In this document: one piece after another, positions 1 through 9,167 of the stretch
How the letters are laid out: every line of letters starts with the position of its first letter
How positions within the stretch are numbered: the stretch's first letter is position 1
Assembly (NCBI GenBank): GCA_001896885.1
Contig: MKRJ01000013.1
Coordinates: forward strand, 186,001 to 250,000
Source of the DNA: Rhizobiales bacterium 65-79
GTDB lineage: Bacteria > Pseudomonadota > Alphaproteobacteria > Rhizobiales > Rhizobiaceae
Direction: 5' to 3'
DNA length: 64,000 nucleotides
The notes under the pieces: generated by a model
Told to the model about the DNA's origin: nothing
Databases searched by the model: none
Seen by the model: only the letters and a program-made list of their open reading frames with translations
Made by a program: the position numbers and the translations under genes

Positions 1-948
1 ATCTCGGGCTTCCTCATCATGTTCCGCTATGTCGACCGGCTTCTGATGGAGCCCGGCAGCTATGCGCATTTCATCTGGCGTCGGGTCGCGCGCTTCTATC
101 CGCTCTATTTCGTGACGCTCGCCTATTTCGTGATGGTCGGCATCGCCGTCCATCTGGGCTTCATCGGCTCGACGGCCGTGGGGCGCTACGACTTTTCCGC
201 CCTGCCGGCCAACCTGCTCCTGATCCAGGGCTGGGGATTCACCGACACGCTCACCTTCAACTACGTCGCCTGGACGCTTTCGGCGGAATGGTTCTGCTAC
301 CTTACCCTGCCCGTGGTGGTGATCGCCTACCGGCGCTTCGGCGCGCCCGGGCTCGTGGTGCTGATCGGGGTGACGATCGCGGCGCTCGAGCTGGCTGTCG
401 CCGCCGGGATCATCCCTTTTTCGACCTGGATGGTGGCCGATACCTGGGGCGCCTACCGCGCCTTCGCCGATTTCGGCATCGGCGCGCTCGTCGCCGTGAC
501 CGTCCGCGACAGCCGCTGGCGGATGCGCAGCCACTGGGTCGGCTGGGGTGCGTTTGCAGCGACCGTGGTCGCGATGTGGAACGGGCTTGGCGGCTACCCG
601 GCTTTCGCCCTGCTCGCCATATCGATCTTCCTTGCCGCGCTCGCCGAGCGCAACAACCAGGACGCCACGCGTTTCCTCCGGCCTTTCGACCCGGTCGCCA
701 ACGCCTCCTTCAGCATCTACCTCATCCATCCGATCATGGCTTCGCTGCTGCTCGGCATTGTCTGGCGGCATTTGCTGGAGCCGGCGCACGTGGTGAGCTT
801 CTATGTCTATTGGCTCGTCCCGATGGCGGCGTCCGTGGCGCTTGCCGTCGCCTCGTCTAAATATTTCGAGGCGCCGCTCGGCAATGCCCTCAACGAGTGG
901 TTTGGGCACGTTTTCCCGCTGAACCGCAAACTGTCGCGGGCCGCATAG
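1..948 (+). CDS. Acyltransferase family 3 (OafA/ExoZ-like) membrane protein, 5' truncated
   Basis: This is the C-terminal 315 residues of a polytopic membrane O-acyltransferase. The open frame runs unbroken to base 1 (ISGFLI precedes the first Met), so the true start lies outside the window. The visible part has an Arg-rich loop followed by RFYPLYF, typical of the acyltransferase-3 family, and about eight hydrophobic segments. Known members move acetyl or succinyl groups onto LPS O-antigen, exopolysaccharide or Nod factor at the inner membrane; the acceptor here is unknown. The catalytic N-terminal His region is not visible. The next gene, dnaJ, starts 150 bp downstream and is probably transcribed separately. 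Confidence 0.85.
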   Translation: MSGFLIMFRYVDRLLMEPGSYAHFIWRRVARFYPLYFVTLAYFVMVGIAVHLGFIGSTAVGRYDFSALPANLLLIQGWGFTDTLTFNYVAWTLSAEWFCYLTLPVVVIAYRRFGAPGLVVLIGVTIAALELAVAAGIIPFSTWMVADTWGAYRAFADFGIGALVAVTVRDSRWRMRSHWVGWGAFAATVVAMWNGLGGYPAFALLAISIFLAALAERNNQDATRFLRPFDPVANASFSIYLIHPIMASLLLGIVWRHLLEPAHVVSFYVYWLVPMAASVALAVASSKYFEAPLGNALNEWFGHVFPLNRKLSRAA

Positions 949-1097
949 GGGAAATCGGCCACGCCCGTCGAAAAAAATCTCCGCAAATGCCTGAAATTGT
1001 GGCATTGCGGCTACCGGCTTACTAAATCGGGGCTGGATACCGGCGCGAGGGATTCCTAACGGATCGCCGGCAGCGATGAAGAAGCGGGCAGCACGCA

Positions 1098-2228
1098 ATG
1101 CAGGTTGACTTCTACGAAACGCTCGGCGTCGCAAAGGGCTGCGACGAGAAGGAGCTGAAAGCGGCGTTCCGCAAGCTTGCCATGCAGTTCCATCCGGACC
1201 GCAATCCTGGCGACAAGGCCTGCGAGCACAAGTTCAAGGAAATCAATCAGGCCTACGAGATACTGAAGGACCCGCAGAAGCGCGCGGCCTACGACCGCTT
1301 CGGCCACGCCGCGTTCGAGAATGGCGGCATGGGCCGCGGCGGGGCGAACGGCTTCGCGGCGGGCGGCTTCGCCGACATCTTCGAGGACATCTTCGGCGAG
1401 ATGATGGGCGGGCGTCAGCGCCGCTCTTCGAGCGGGCGCGAGCGCGGCGCCGACCTGCGCTACAATATGGAGATTTCGCTGGAAGAGGCCTATGCCGGCA
1501 AGACGGCGCAGATCCGCGTGCCGACTTCCGTGCAATGCGCCGAGTGTTCCGGCTCCGGCGCCAGGCCGGGCACGCAACCGACCGCATGCCCGCTCTGCTC
1601 GGGCTCCGGGCGTATCCGCGCCGCCCAGGGCTTCTTTTCCATCGAACGCACCTGTCCGCAATGCCAGGGGCGCGGCCAGACGATCAAGGATCCGTGCCCG
1701 AAATGCTCCGGCAACGGCCGCGTGACGGAGGAGCGCTCGCTTTCCGTCAACATCCCGGCCGGCATAGAGGACGGCACGCGCATCCGGCTCGCGGGCGAGG
1801 GCGAGGCCGGCCTGCGCAGCGGCCCGGCCGGCGACCTCTACATCTTCCTTTCGGTCAAGCCGCACGAATTCTTCCAGCGCGACGGGGCGGACCTCTATTG
1901 CCGCGTGCCGATCTCCATGACGACGGCGGCGCTCGGCGGCTCCTTCGAGGTGGCGACGCTCGACGGCACGCAGACGCGCGTCAAGGTTCCGGAGGGAACG
2001 GAGCACGACCGCCAGTTCCGCCTGAAGGGCAAGGGCATGCCGGTGCTGCGCCAGTCGCAGATGGGCGATCTTTATATCCAGGTCGCGGTCGAGACGCCGC
2101 AGAACCTGTCGAAGCGCCAGCGCGAATTGCTGGAAGAGTTCGAGGCGCTCTCCTCCAAGGAGAACAGCCCGCAATCGAGCGGCTTCTTCAGCCGCATGAA
2201 GGATTTCTTCGAATCCTTCAGCGAATAG
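1098..2228 (+). CDS. dnaJ: Molecular chaperone DnaJ (Hsp40, type I)
   Basis: Co-chaperone that stimulates DnaK ATPase and delivers unfolded proteins. All type I parts are present in 376 residues: J domain (about 3-70) with HPD at 32-34, a Gly/Phe-rich linker (about 75-105), four zinc repeats [24 protein letters not shown] and CPKCSGNG (about 146-206), then the C-terminal substrate-binding domains. The ATG is the first residue of the J domain and is preceded by a purine-rich stretch. dnaK is not the upstream neighbour, where one often finds it in relatives; an acyltransferase gene sits there instead. The downstream neighbour pmtA follows after 81 bp. Confidence 0.95.
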   Translation: MQVDFYETLGVAKGCDEKELKAAFRKLAMQFHPDRNPGDKACEHKFKEINQAYEILKDPQKRAAYDRFGHAAFENGGMGRGGANGFAAGGFADIFEDIFGEMMGGRQRRSSSGRERGADLRYNMEISLEEAYAGKTAQIRVPTSVQCAECSGSGARPGTQPTACPLCSGSGRIRAAQGFFSIERTCPQCQGRGQTIKDPCPKCSGNGRVTEERSLSVNIPAGIEDGTRIRLAGEGEAGLRSGPAGDLYIFLSVKPHEFFQRDGADLYCRVPISMTTAALGGSFEVATLDGTQTRVKVPEGTEHDRQFRLKGKGMPVLRQSQMGDLYIQVAVETPQNLSKRQRELLEEFEALSSKENSPQSSGFFSRMKDFFESFSE

Positions 2229-2309
2229 AAGCCGGGCATTCACGAACGCGCTTCGGAACATATATATGACTTGCGGCGTGGGGCTGCTGAGTCGCGAGGG
2301 GACGCGCAT

Positions 2310-2969
2310 ATGACCATGGGAAGCGGCCTGCGGCAGATCGCCGGCAAATTCGACGATGAACTGCGGTTCTTCAAGGGATGGCTCGACAAGCCGAAGGCCG
2401 TCGGCGCCATCATGCCGACCAGTTCGATCACGGCGCGGCGCATGGCCTCGGTGATCGAGCCGTCATCCAGCCTTCCGGTCCTTGAACTCGGCCCCGGCAC
2501 CGGCGTCATCACCCGAGCGATATTGCAGCGCGGCGTCGCGCCCCAGAACCTCTACACGGTCGAGTATTCGAAGGATTTCGCCGACTTCCTCCGCCTGGAA
2601 TTTCCCGACGTGCACGTCATCCAGGGCGACGCCTTCGATCTCGACAGCACGCTGGGCGAATTCAGCGGCCTCAAATTCGATGCCGTGGTTTCCGGCGTGC
2701 CGCTGCTCAATTTCCCGGTCGCCCGGCGCATTGCCTATATCGAGGACCTGCTCGACCGCATGCCGGAAGGCAGGCCGATCGTGCAGCTCACCTACGGACC
2801 GTTGTCGCCGGTGCCGCCCGGGCGCGGCGACTACACCGTCTCCCACCTGGACTTCGTCTTCCGCAATGTGCCGCCGACCCAGCTTTGGGTCTATCGGCGC
2901 GGCGGCGCGCCGGTGCGGCGCAAGAAATTCCGGGGACTTGCGCGTCATCGCCGCCGGGCCAACGATTGA
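2310..2969 (+). CDS. pmtA: Phosphatidylethanolamine N-methyltransferase, Rhizobium-type PmtA
   Basis: SAM-dependent methyltransferase that converts phosphatidylethanolamine to phosphatidylcholine through three methylations. The SAM-binding motif I reads VLELGPGTGVITRAIL and is followed by an acidic loop after the second strand (VEYSKDF). The frame is open from a TTG at 2271, but I choose ATG 2310 because GAGGGG stands 5-10 bases upstream and the encoded start MTMGSGLRQ fits the family; this gives 219 residues. It lies between dnaJ and the FMN reductase on one strand. Soluble or peripherally membrane-bound small Pmt enzymes of this type are characteristic of rhizobia. Confidence 0.85.
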   Translation: MTMGSGLRQIAGKFDDELRFFKGWLDKPKAVGAIMPTSSITARRMASVIEPSSSLPVLELGPGTGVITRAILQRGVAPQNLYTVEYSKDFADFLRLEFPDVHVIQGDAFDLDSTLGEFSGLKFDAVVSGVPLLNFPVARRIAYIEDLLDRMPEGRPIVQLTYGPLSPVPPGRGDYTVSHLDFVFRNVPPTQLWVYRRGGAPVRRKKFRGLARHRRRAND

Positions 2970-3023
2970 TTCGCCCGCCATATCGCTTATACCGGCCGCG
3001 GTGAGAACAGCGGACGGTGGACG

Positions 3024-3614
3024 ATGGTCCCGAAAATCCTGGTCTTCGCCGGCTCGATCCGCACGAACGCCTTTTCGGGCCGGACCGCGGACGCGGCGAT
3101 GAAGGAACTGGCGCGCCAGGGCGCCGACGTGACCCGTATCTCGCTCGCCGATTATCCGCTGCCGATCATGGACCAGGACCTGGAGCGCGAGAAGGGCGTC
3201 CCGGAAAACGCCATGCGGCTCGGCCGCATGATCGCCGCCCATGACGGCGTGCTGATCGCCAGTCCCGAATACAACGCCTCCATCCCGCCGCTCCTCAAGA
3301 ACGGCCTCGACTGGATAAGCCGCATCCGCCGCGACAATGGCCGGGCCTTCGATCCGTTTTCCGGCAAGGTCTTCGGCCTCTGTTCCTCCTCCGACTGCGG
3401 CTTCGGCGGCGCGCGCGGCCTCTATCATCTGCGCGCCGTCCTGATGGCCTGCCACGCCGAGATCGTCACGCCGCAATGTTCCGTGCCGCGCGCCAGCGAG
3501 GCCCTCGACGAGGAAGGCGATTTCAGGGAAGAACGGCTGCGGCATTCGATGGAAACGGTGTGCCGCACGCTGATCGAGCGCGCGCAAATGCTTTCGACGA
3601 GGATCGAACCATGA
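3024..3614 (+). CDS. NADPH-dependent FMN reductase family protein
   Basis: Flavodoxin-fold flavoprotein of 196 residues. The N-terminal [13 protein letters not shown] matches the GSxR phosphate-binding loop for FMN, and [18 protein letters not shown] is the family signature that contacts the isoalloxazine ring. Members reduce FMN, quinones, chromate or azo dyes with NADPH; the physiological acceptor is not evident. Its stop codon overlaps the start of pyrF (ATGA, 3611-3614), so the two are probably translated together. Confidence 0.88.
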   Translation: MVPKILVFAGSIRTNAFSGRTADAAMKELARQGADVTRISLADYPLPIMDQDLEREKGVPENAMRLGRMIAAHDGVLIASPEYNASIPPLLKNGLDWISRIRRDNGRAFDPFSGKVFGLCSSSDCGFGGARGLYHLRAVLMACHAEIVTPQCSVPRASEALDEEGDFREERLRHSMETVCRTLIERAQMLSTRIEP

Positions 3615-4324
3615 ATGCTCATGTACCCCTCATGAAGGAACGCCTCATCGTCGGGCTCGACGTCCCGACCGTCGCCGAGGCGGAGAAGATCGTGCGCGAG
3701 CTGGACGGGGCCGCGGGCTTCTACAAGATCGGCTATCAGCTCGCCTTCGCCGGCGGGCTCGATCTCGCCCGCGAACTGGCGGCGGGCGGCACGAGGATCT
3801 TCCTCGACATGAAGCTGCTCGACATCGACAACACGGTCGCGAAAGGGGTCGAATCGATCGTCGGGATGGGGGTGTCGATGCTCACTGTCCATGCCTATCC
3901 GCGCGTCATGCGCGCGGCGGCGGAAGCCGCGAGAGGCTCCGGCCTGACGATCCTCGCCGTCAGCGTGCTGACCTCCATGGACGAGCGCGACATGTTCGAT
4001 GCCGGCTACGAATACGATCCGCACACGCTGGTGCTGCGCCGCGCCGAGCAGGCGCGCGCGGCGAATGTCGGCGGCATCGTCTGCTCCGCGGCCGAGGCGA
4101 AGGCGGTGCGCGGCATCGTCGGGAACGACATGGCGATCGTCACGCCGGGCATTCGGCCGGCCGGCAGCGAGCACGGCGACCAGAAGCGCGTCATGACGCC
4201 TGCCGACGCCATCCGCGCAGGCGCCAGCCATCTGGTGGTCGCCCGGCCGATCGTCGGCGCGGTTGACAGGCGCGAGGCCGCCCTTTCTATTCTCGCAGAG
4301 ATGCAGGAAGCCCGGGAAACGTGA
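3611..4324 (+). CDS. pyrF: Orotidine 5'-phosphate decarboxylase
   Basis: Catalyses the last step of UMP synthesis, OMP to UMP plus CO2. The 237-residue protein has the substrate loop GLDVPT near the N-terminus and the catalytic Asp-Lys-Asp array in [13 protein letters not shown], plus the phosphate-binding VTPGIRP and VVARPIVGA segments. The frame is open further upstream, but ATG 3611 overlaps the previous stop (ATGA) and begins at the conserved domain start. A DUF1330 gene follows after 14 bp, so these genes form one unit. Confidence 0.95.
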   Translation: MNAHVPLMKERLIVGLDVPTVAEAEKIVRELDGAAGFYKIGYQLAFAGGLDLARELAAGGTRIFLDMKLLDIDNTVAKGVESIVGMGVSMLTVHAYPRVMRAAAEAARGSGLTILAVSVLTSMDERDMFDAGYEYDPHTLVLRRAEQARAANVGGIVCSAAEAKAVRGIVGNDMAIVTPGIRPAGSEHGDQKRVMTPADAIRAGASHLVVARPIVGAVDRREAALSILAEMQEARET

Positions 4325-4338
4325 AGGAGCAGGGAATA

Positions 4339-4626
4339 ATGGCCAAGGGATATTGGATCGCGCGCGTCGATGTCCGCGATCCCGAGCGCTACAAGGATTA
4401 TGTGGCGACTGCAAAGCCGGCCTTCGAGAAATACGGCGCCCATTTCCTCGTACGCGGCGGGGCGCATGAGGCGAAGGAAGGCAAGGCGCGTGCCCGCAAC
4501 GTGGTGATCGAGTTTCCTTCCATCCAGGCGGCGAGGGATTGCTACAATTCGCCCGAATACCAGGCGGCCAAGGCGATTCGCGTCACGGTCGCCGATGCCG
4601 AGATGGTCCTGGTCGAAGGCGTCTGA
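4339..4626 (+). CDS. DUF1330 family protein
   Basis: Small soluble protein of 95 residues with a ferredoxin-like dimeric alpha/beta-barrel fold expected from the family. Recognisable parts are GYWIARVDVRDPERYKDY at the N-terminus, the RGGAHEAKEG turn and the FPSIQAARDCYNSPEYQAAK helix. I use ATG 4339, which has AAGGAGCAGGGA just upstream, rather than the in-frame GTG at 4321. Biochemical function is unknown. It lies 14 bp after pyrF and is probably co-transcribed. Confidence 0.85.
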   Translation: MAKGYWIARVDVRDPERYKDYVATAKPAFEKYGAHFLVRGGAHEAKEGKARARNVVIEFPSIQAARDCYNSPEYQAAKAIRVTVADAEMVLVEGV

Positions 4627-4687
4627 TCCGCTTTCCGCCGCGATGGAGCGCCCCGGGGAGGCTCGCGCGGCGCTGTCGCGAGGGGCG

Positions 4688-4702
4688 GTAACCCTTCGTT
4701 AA
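4688..4702 (+). promoter_or_regulatory. Imperfect CtrA-like site upstream of the PHB depolymerase
   Basis: GTAA-CCCTTCG-TTAA matches the CtrA consensus TTAA-N7-TTAA at 7 of 8 positions with correct spacing and is followed by C. It lies about 145 bp before the depolymerase start. One mismatch and the distance make it only a weak candidate. Confidence 0.25.
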
Positions 4703-4847
4703 CCGGATTTCTTCCACATATTCGCCGAAAGTCACGGTGCGTCACGTATTGCGCTGCAGCAAATCGCTGCTAGTTTTGTATGCATGGCAACATTAGCCCG
4801 GACCGGCAAGGCTCTCTTCAGGCCGGCCTCGGAGACGGGACTTTGAT

Positions 4848-6119
4848 GTGTTCTATCAGCTTTACGAGATGAATCACGCGGCCCTGCAGCCGTTTCGTGT
4901 ATACGCCGACGCCGTCCGTTTCTTCTATTCGAACCCACTCAATCCGCTGTCGCGAACGCCCTGGGGCCGCTCCGTCGCCGCCGCGGCCGAATTGTTCGAG
5001 CGCACCACGCGGCGCTACGGCAAGCCGGAATTCGGGATCGTCTCGACGGAAATCGATGGCAAGGAGGTCCCGGTCGTCGAAAAGACCGTATGGTCGCGGC
5101 CCTTCTGCAACCTCCTGCATTTCGAGAAGCACGGCCCGCGCGGCCATTCCGAGCCGAAGCTTCTGATGGTCGCGCCGATCTCGGGCCATTACGCGACGCT
5201 GCTGCGCGGCACGGTCGAGGCCATGCTGCCGCATGCCGATGTTTACATCACCGACTGGGTCGATGCGCGGATGGTGCCGCTCGCCAAGGGGCATTTCGAC
5301 CTTGACGACTATATCGAATACGTCATCGAGATGCTGCACGTGCTCGGCGAGGGCACGCATGTCATGGCGGTATGCCAGCCCTCGGTTCCCGTCTTCGCGG
5401 CTTCCGCCCTGATGGAGGCGCGTGGCGACCGTTTCGCGCCGGCCTCCATGGTCCTCATGGGCGGACCGATCGACACGCGCTCCAATCCGACGGCCGTCAA
5501 CAAGCTCGCCGAAGCGCACGGCATCGAATGGTTCCGCGACAACGTCATCATGCAGGTGCCGTGGCCGCATCCGGGCTTCATGCGCGAGGTCTATCCCGGC
5601 TTCCTGCAGCTTTCCGGTTTCATGAGCATGAATCTCGACCGGCATATCATCGCCCACAAGGACTTCTTCATGCACCTCGTGAAGGACGACGGCGATTCGG
5701 CCGAGAAGCACCGCGAATTCTACGACGAGTATCTCGCGGTGATGGACCTGACCGCCGAATTCTACCTGCAGACGGTCGAGACCGTCTTCATCGAGCATCG
5801 CTTGCCGCTCGGCAGGATGATGCATCGCGCCGAGCCGGTCGACCCTTCCGCGATCCGCAACGTGGCGCTGATGACCGTCGAGGGCGAGAACGACGACATT
5901 TCGGGCCTCGGCCAGACCAAGGCGGCGCATCGGCTGGCGACCAACATTCCCGACCACATGCGCGAGCATTACATGCAGAAGAAGGTCGGCCATTACGGCG
6001 TCTTCAACGGCTCCCGCTTCCGCGCCGAGATCGTGCCGCGCATCGTCGATTTCATAACGGCGAACAGCGGCCGCAAACGCGCCGCTTCGAGGCCGAGGCT
6101 GGTGAGCTCCACGCGCTGA
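4848..6119 (+). CDS. phaZ: Intracellular polyhydroxyalkanoate (PHB) depolymerase
   Basis: Mobilises stored poly-3-hydroxybutyrate granules in the cytoplasm. The 423-residue length and the start MFYQLYEMNHAA match the PhaZ family of intracellular depolymerases. The alpha/beta-hydrolase nucleophile elbow reads VCQPSVP: Cys takes the place of the usual lipase-box Ser, as in the characterised Ralstonia enzyme. A late VEGENDD holds the acidic residue and KKVGHYGVF the catalytic His. The start is GTG 4848, which gives the family's conserved first residue. It is monocistronic, with a good terminator after it. Confidence 0.9.
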   Translation: MFYQLYEMNHAALQPFRVYADAVRFFYSNPLNPLSRTPWGRSVAAAAELFERTTRRYGKPEFGIVSTEIDGKEVPVVEKTVWSRPFCNLLHFEKHGPRGHSEPKLLMVAPISGHYATLLRGTVEAMLPHADVYITDWVDARMVPLAKGHFDLDDYIEYVIEMLHVLGEGTHVMAVCQPSVPVFAASALMEARGDRFAPASMVLMGGPIDTRSNPTAVNKLAEAHGIEWFRDNVIMQVPWPHPGFMREVYPGFLQLSGFMSMNLDRHIIAHKDFFMHLVKDDGDSAEKHREFYDEYLAVMDLTAEFYLQTVETVFIEHRLPLGRMMHRAEPVDPSAIRNVALMTVEGENDDISGLGQTKAAHRLATNIPDHMREHYMQKKVGHYGVFNGSRFRAEIVPRIVDFITANSGRKRAASRPRLVSSTR

Positions 6120-6135
6120 GACGGCCGGCTGTCGC

Positions 6136-6171
6136 GCCTGACCCGGTGGCGCCGGGCAGGCTTGCATTTTT
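6136..6171 (+). terminator. Rho-independent terminator after phaZ
   Basis: GCCTG-a-CCCGG pairs with CCGGGCAGGC across a 5-base loop (one bulged A), followed by TTGCATTTTT. It lies 17 bp past the phaZ stop. Confidence 0.75.
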
Positions 6172-6237
6172 ACCACGCCCGCTAACCATTAACGCAGCGA
6201 CGCCGATCGCTTGATTGACTTTGCCCCGCCTGCGCAC

Positions 6238-6252
6238 TTAACGTTTCATTAA
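6238..6252 (+). promoter_or_regulatory. Perfect CtrA box
   Basis: TTAA-CGTTTCA-TTAA is an exact match to the CtrA consensus TTAA-N7-TTAA and is followed by G. It stands 23 bp before ATG 6275 of the protease gene, and an extra CTAACCATTAAC half-site motif lies at 6182-6193. CtrA is the master cell-cycle response regulator of alphaproteobacteria; binding here is inferred from sequence only. Confidence 0.6.
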
Positions 6253-6274
6253 GAAATAATAAGTGGCGACGGGC

Positions 6275-6907
6275 ATGGTGTCGATCATAGCCGGCAAGGT
6301 TGGAGGAGGAGCGGTGCTTCGCAGCGCCGTTCTGGTCGGTATCCTGGTGATGGGCTGGAGCGCGAACGACGCGGCGGCCGGCGCCTATATGACGACGGGC
6401 GGGCTGACCTCGCAGCCGATCGGTCACTATGACTTCTGCAAGGCGAATCCCGACGAATGCAACATCCACCCGCGCGACCTGCGCCCGGCGAAACTGACCC
6501 GGGCGGCGTGGAGCGCGATGGTCGGCGTCAACGATCACGTCAACACCACCGTCAAGCCGATGAGCGACTATGAGATCTACGGCAAGGACGAGGTATGGGC
6601 CTATCCGGACAAGGGCGTCGGCGATTGCGAGGACTATGTCCTGGAGAAGCGCCGCGAACTCGCCCACGCCGGCTTTTCGCTGGCCGATCTTCTGATCACC
6701 GTGGTGCGCAAGCCGGACGGGGAGGGCCACGCCGTGCTCACCGTGCGGACCGACAAGGGCGACTACATCCTCGACAATCTGAGCGACAAGGTTAAGCTGT
6801 GGACGCACACGCCTTATCGCTACCTGAAGCGCCAGGCCGAGGACGATACCGGCCGCTGGGTCTCGATCCGCTCCGGCGACAACATGATGGTCAGCGCGGT
6901 GAAGTAG
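6275..6907 (+). CDS. Bacterial transglutaminase-like cysteine proteinase (BTLCP), exported
   Basis: Papain-like periplasmic protease of about 210 residues. A hydrophobic signal segment (VLRSAVLVGILVMGW) ends near the AAA site before GAY. The catalytic Cys lies in GVGDCEDYVLEK, the His in GEGHAVLTV and the Asp in YILDNLSDKV, the triad of the BTLCP/LapG group. LapG itself releases surface adhesins under c-di-GMP control; no LapD or LapA homologue is visible here, so that role is only a possibility. The start could be ATG 6275 or the in-frame GTG 6263. A perfect CtrA box lies just upstream. Confidence 0.85.
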   Translation: MVSIIAGKVGGGAVLRSAVLVGILVMGWSANDAAAGAYMTTGGLTSQPIGHYDFCKANPDECNIHPRDLRPAKLTRAAWSAMVGVNDHVNTTVKPMSDYEIYGKDEVWAYPDKGVGDCEDYVLEKRRELAHAGFSLADLLITVVRKPDGEGHAVLTVRTDKGDYILDNLSDKVKLWTHTPYRYLKRQAEDDTGRWVSIRSGDNMMVSAVK

Positions 6908-6926
6908 CCGCGCCGTCGGGCGTATC

Positions 6927-6954
6927 GGCCGGGGTTATGATCCCGGCCAGTTTT
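6927..6954 (+). terminator. Terminator-like hairpin between convergent genes
   Basis: GGCCGGG and CCCGGCC form a 7-bp stem with an 8-base loop, followed by AGTTTT. It lies 20 bp after the protease stop and overlaps the last codons of the convergent transporter gene. Confidence 0.5.
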
Positions 6955-7393
6955 GCACCTGCGTCATCGCAGCGCCCGCGGCGACCAGCAGGATACCCAG
7001 CACTCTCGTCCAACTGATGGGCTGCGCCTCGAGGCCGAACGTGCCGAACCGATCGAGAGCGGCCGCGCCGAGAACCTGGCCCAGCACGATGCAGGTGAAG
7101 AATGCGGTGACGCCCAGCCTCGGCGCGACCATGATGCCGCCAAGGACGAAGAGCGCGCCGGCCGCGCCGCCGATGAGAACCCACCATGGCAGCGAAAGAA
7201 GTTTCGGCGTGCTGATCGGGGCGCGGCCGAGCGTCGTCCACACGACGACGATCATGGCCAGGCTGATGACGATCGAGCAGATGGCGGCAATTAGCGGGCT
7301 CCCGAGCCTGAGCGCCATCTGTGCGTTGATGGCAGGTTGCATGGAGATGATCGCGCCGAGCCCGAGCGCGATGAAGAGATAAAGGGCGGTCAT
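6935..7393 (-). CDS. DMT-family (YdcZ/DUF606) membrane protein
   Basis: A 152-residue integral membrane protein with five hydrophobic segments spaced as in the DUF606/YdcZ group of small drug/metabolite transporters. The N-terminus MTALYLFIALGLGAIISMQ and the Gly-rich GGAAGALFVLGGIMVAPRLG helix are typical. The frame stays open far upstream as an artefact of high GC; ATG 7393 marks the start of the family homology. Substrate unknown. It converges with the protease gene. Confidence 0.85.
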   Translation of the reverse strand: MTALYLFIALGLGAIISMQPAINAQMALRLGSPLIAAICSIVISLAMIVVVWTTLGRAPISTPKLLSLPWWVLIGGAAGALFVLGGIMVAPRLGVTAFFTCIVLGQVLGAAALDRFGTFGLEAQPISWTRVLGILLVAAGAAMTQVQNWPGS

Positions 7394-7563
7394 GCGCAAA
7401 TCTTCCGTAATTGCCGGGTGTTTGCCTTGATAGACGAACCGGCGGCAGAACGCATTCCGGTTCCCGCTTGAGCGGGGCGCATCCTTGGCGCCGAAGAGAT
7501 AGAAGCCCGATTCCTCCGGAGCCGCGATCCACCGCGGAGCGCGATCCGAAAATCCGCCGGCCT

Positions 7564-9096
7564 TTATGCCGCTTGCGCCAGCCTCTCGCCCGGCACGCGA
7601 TAGGAGATCGCCTCGGCCAGGTGGATGCGCCCGACCTTGGCTTCGCCGTCGAGGTCGGCGAGCGTGCGCGCCACGCGCAGCACCCGGTGATAGGCGCGGG
7701 CGGAAAAGCCGAGTTTCTCGCTCGCCTCGTAAAGGAGCGCGGTCCCCTTCGCGTCGGGCGCGGCGATCTCCTCGATCAGCCTGGTCGCGCAATGCGCATT
7801 GGTCATGCCGCCTCCCGGTCCGAGCGCGGCGAAGCGCTCCGCCTGGATGGCGCGCGCGCGGGCGACGCGCTCCGCGACCGCGCTCGATGACTCCGCCTTG
7901 GCCGGGCGGATCAGATCGTTCGCCGAGATTGCCGGCACGTCGATCCTGAGATCGACGCGGTCGAGCAGCGGGCCGGAGATGCGCGCCTGGTAGTCGCTCT
8001 GGCAGCGTGGTCCGCGCGCACAGCGATAGCCGGGTTCGCCGGCCATGCCGCAGCGGCACGGGTTCATCGCCGCGACGAGCTGGATGCGCGACGGATAGGT
8101 GACGCGGTGGTTGGCGCGGGCGATGACGCATTCGCCCGATTCGAGCGGCTGGCGCAGCGAATCGAGCACTTGCGGCGTGAATTCCGGAAATTCGTCGAGG
8201 AAGAGCACGCCGTTATGCGCCAGCGACACCTCGCCCGGCCGGATCCTCAACCCGCCGCCGACCATCGCCGCCATGGAGGCGGAATGATGCGGCGCGCGAA
8301 AGGGTCGTCGGTCGGAGAGCTGGCCGCCCGCGAGTTCGCCGGCCATCGAGGCGATCATCGAGATTTCCAGCAGTTCGCGCGCCGAGAGCGGCGGCAGGAT
8401 CGAAGGCAGGCGCTGCGCCAGCATCGACTTGCCGGCGCCGGGCGGGCCGACCATCAGGAGATTGTGCCCGCCGGCCGCGGCGACTTCCAGCGCCCGCTTG
8501 GCGCTTTCCTGTCCCTTGATGTCGGCGAGGTCGGGCAGCACGCCGGCCGCCGGCCGGATCCGTGCCTCCGGCCGCTTCAGCACCTGCGTGCCGCGGAAAT
8601 GGTTGGCAATGGCGATCAGGCTGCGCGGCGCCAGGATGTCGATCTCCTCGCCAGCCCAGGCGGCTTCGGATCCCGAACCATGCGGGCAGATCAGCCCCTT
8701 GCCTTCGGCATTGGCGCCGATCGCCGCCGGAAGCGCGCCGGCCACCGGCGCGATCGTTCCGTCGAGCGACAGTTCGCCGAGTACGACATATTCGGCCAGC
8801 GCGTCACCCGGCACGGCGCCGAGCGCCGCCATCAGCCCGAGCGCGATCGGCAGGTCGTAATGGCTGCCCTCCTTGGGCAGGTCGGCCGGCGCCAGATTGA
8901 CGGTCACTTTCTTTGCCGGCATCGACAGGCCGGATGCGTGCAGCGCCGCCTGCACCCGTTCGCGGCTTTCCGCCACAGCCTTGTCCGGCAGGCCGACGAT
9001 CTGGATGCCGACCTTGCCCGGCGCCACCATCACCTGCACGTCGACGGGAACCGCCTCGATGCCCTGGAAGGCGACCGTGCGCACCCGCGAAACCAT
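7564..9096 (-). CDS. comM: YifB/ComM Mg-chelatase-like AAA+ ATPase
   Basis: A 510-residue AAA+ protein. The N-terminal ChlI/Lon-like domain begins VSRVRTVAFQGIEAVPV; Walker A is GPPGAGKSMLAQR and Walker B GVLFLDEFPEF; a Cys-rich insert (NPCRCGMAGEPGYRC) and a C-terminal Mg-chelatase domain follow. In other bacteria ComM is a hexameric helicase that extends branch migration in natural transformation. The start is ATG 9096, with GGAGGACAGC upstream. A LexA box 57 bp upstream suggests SOS control. gshB lies upstream on the same strand. Confidence 0.93.
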   Translation of the reverse strand: MVSRVRTVAFQGIEAVPVDVQVMVAPGKVGIQIVGLPDKAVAESRERVQAALHASGLSMPAKKVTVNLAPADLPKEGSHYDLPIALGLMAALGAVPGDALAEYVVLGELSLDGTIAPVAGALPAAIGANAEGKGLICPHGSGSEAAWAGEEIDILAPRSLIAIANHFRGTQVLKRPEARIRPAAGVLPDLADIKGQESAKRALEVAAAGGHNLLMVGPPGAGKSMLAQRLPSILPPLSARELLEISMIASMAGELAGGQLSDRRPFRAPHHSASMAAMVGGGLRIRPGEVSLAHNGVLFLDEFPEFTPQVLDSLRQPLESGECVIARANHRVTYPSRIQLVAAMNPCRCGMAGEPGYRCARGPRCQSDYQARISGPLLDRVDLRIDVPAISANDLIRPAKAESSSAVAERVARARAIQAERFAALGPGGGMTNAHCATRLIEEIAAPDAKGTALLYEASEKLGFSARAYHRVLRVARTLADLDGEAKVGRIHLAEAISYRVPGERLAQAA

Positions 9097-9152
9097 GCTG
9101 TCCTCCATACCCCTTGTCCCAATAGACAAGCATGGATTGTGGCGCCATGCAA

Positions 9153-9167
9153 GAACAATAAGAGAAC
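9153..9167 (-). promoter_or_regulatory. LexA (SOS) box, alphaproteobacterial type
   Basis: GAAC-AATAAGA-GAAC on the plus strand reads GTTC-N7-GTTC on the comM strand, an exact match to the alphaproteobacterial LexA consensus. It lies 57 bp upstream of the comM ATG, a position suited to repression. Confidence 0.65.

Noticed and set aside
1056..2309. 417-residue minus-strand open frame over dnaJ
   Set aside because: Antisense to a complete and conserved dnaJ; no family features.
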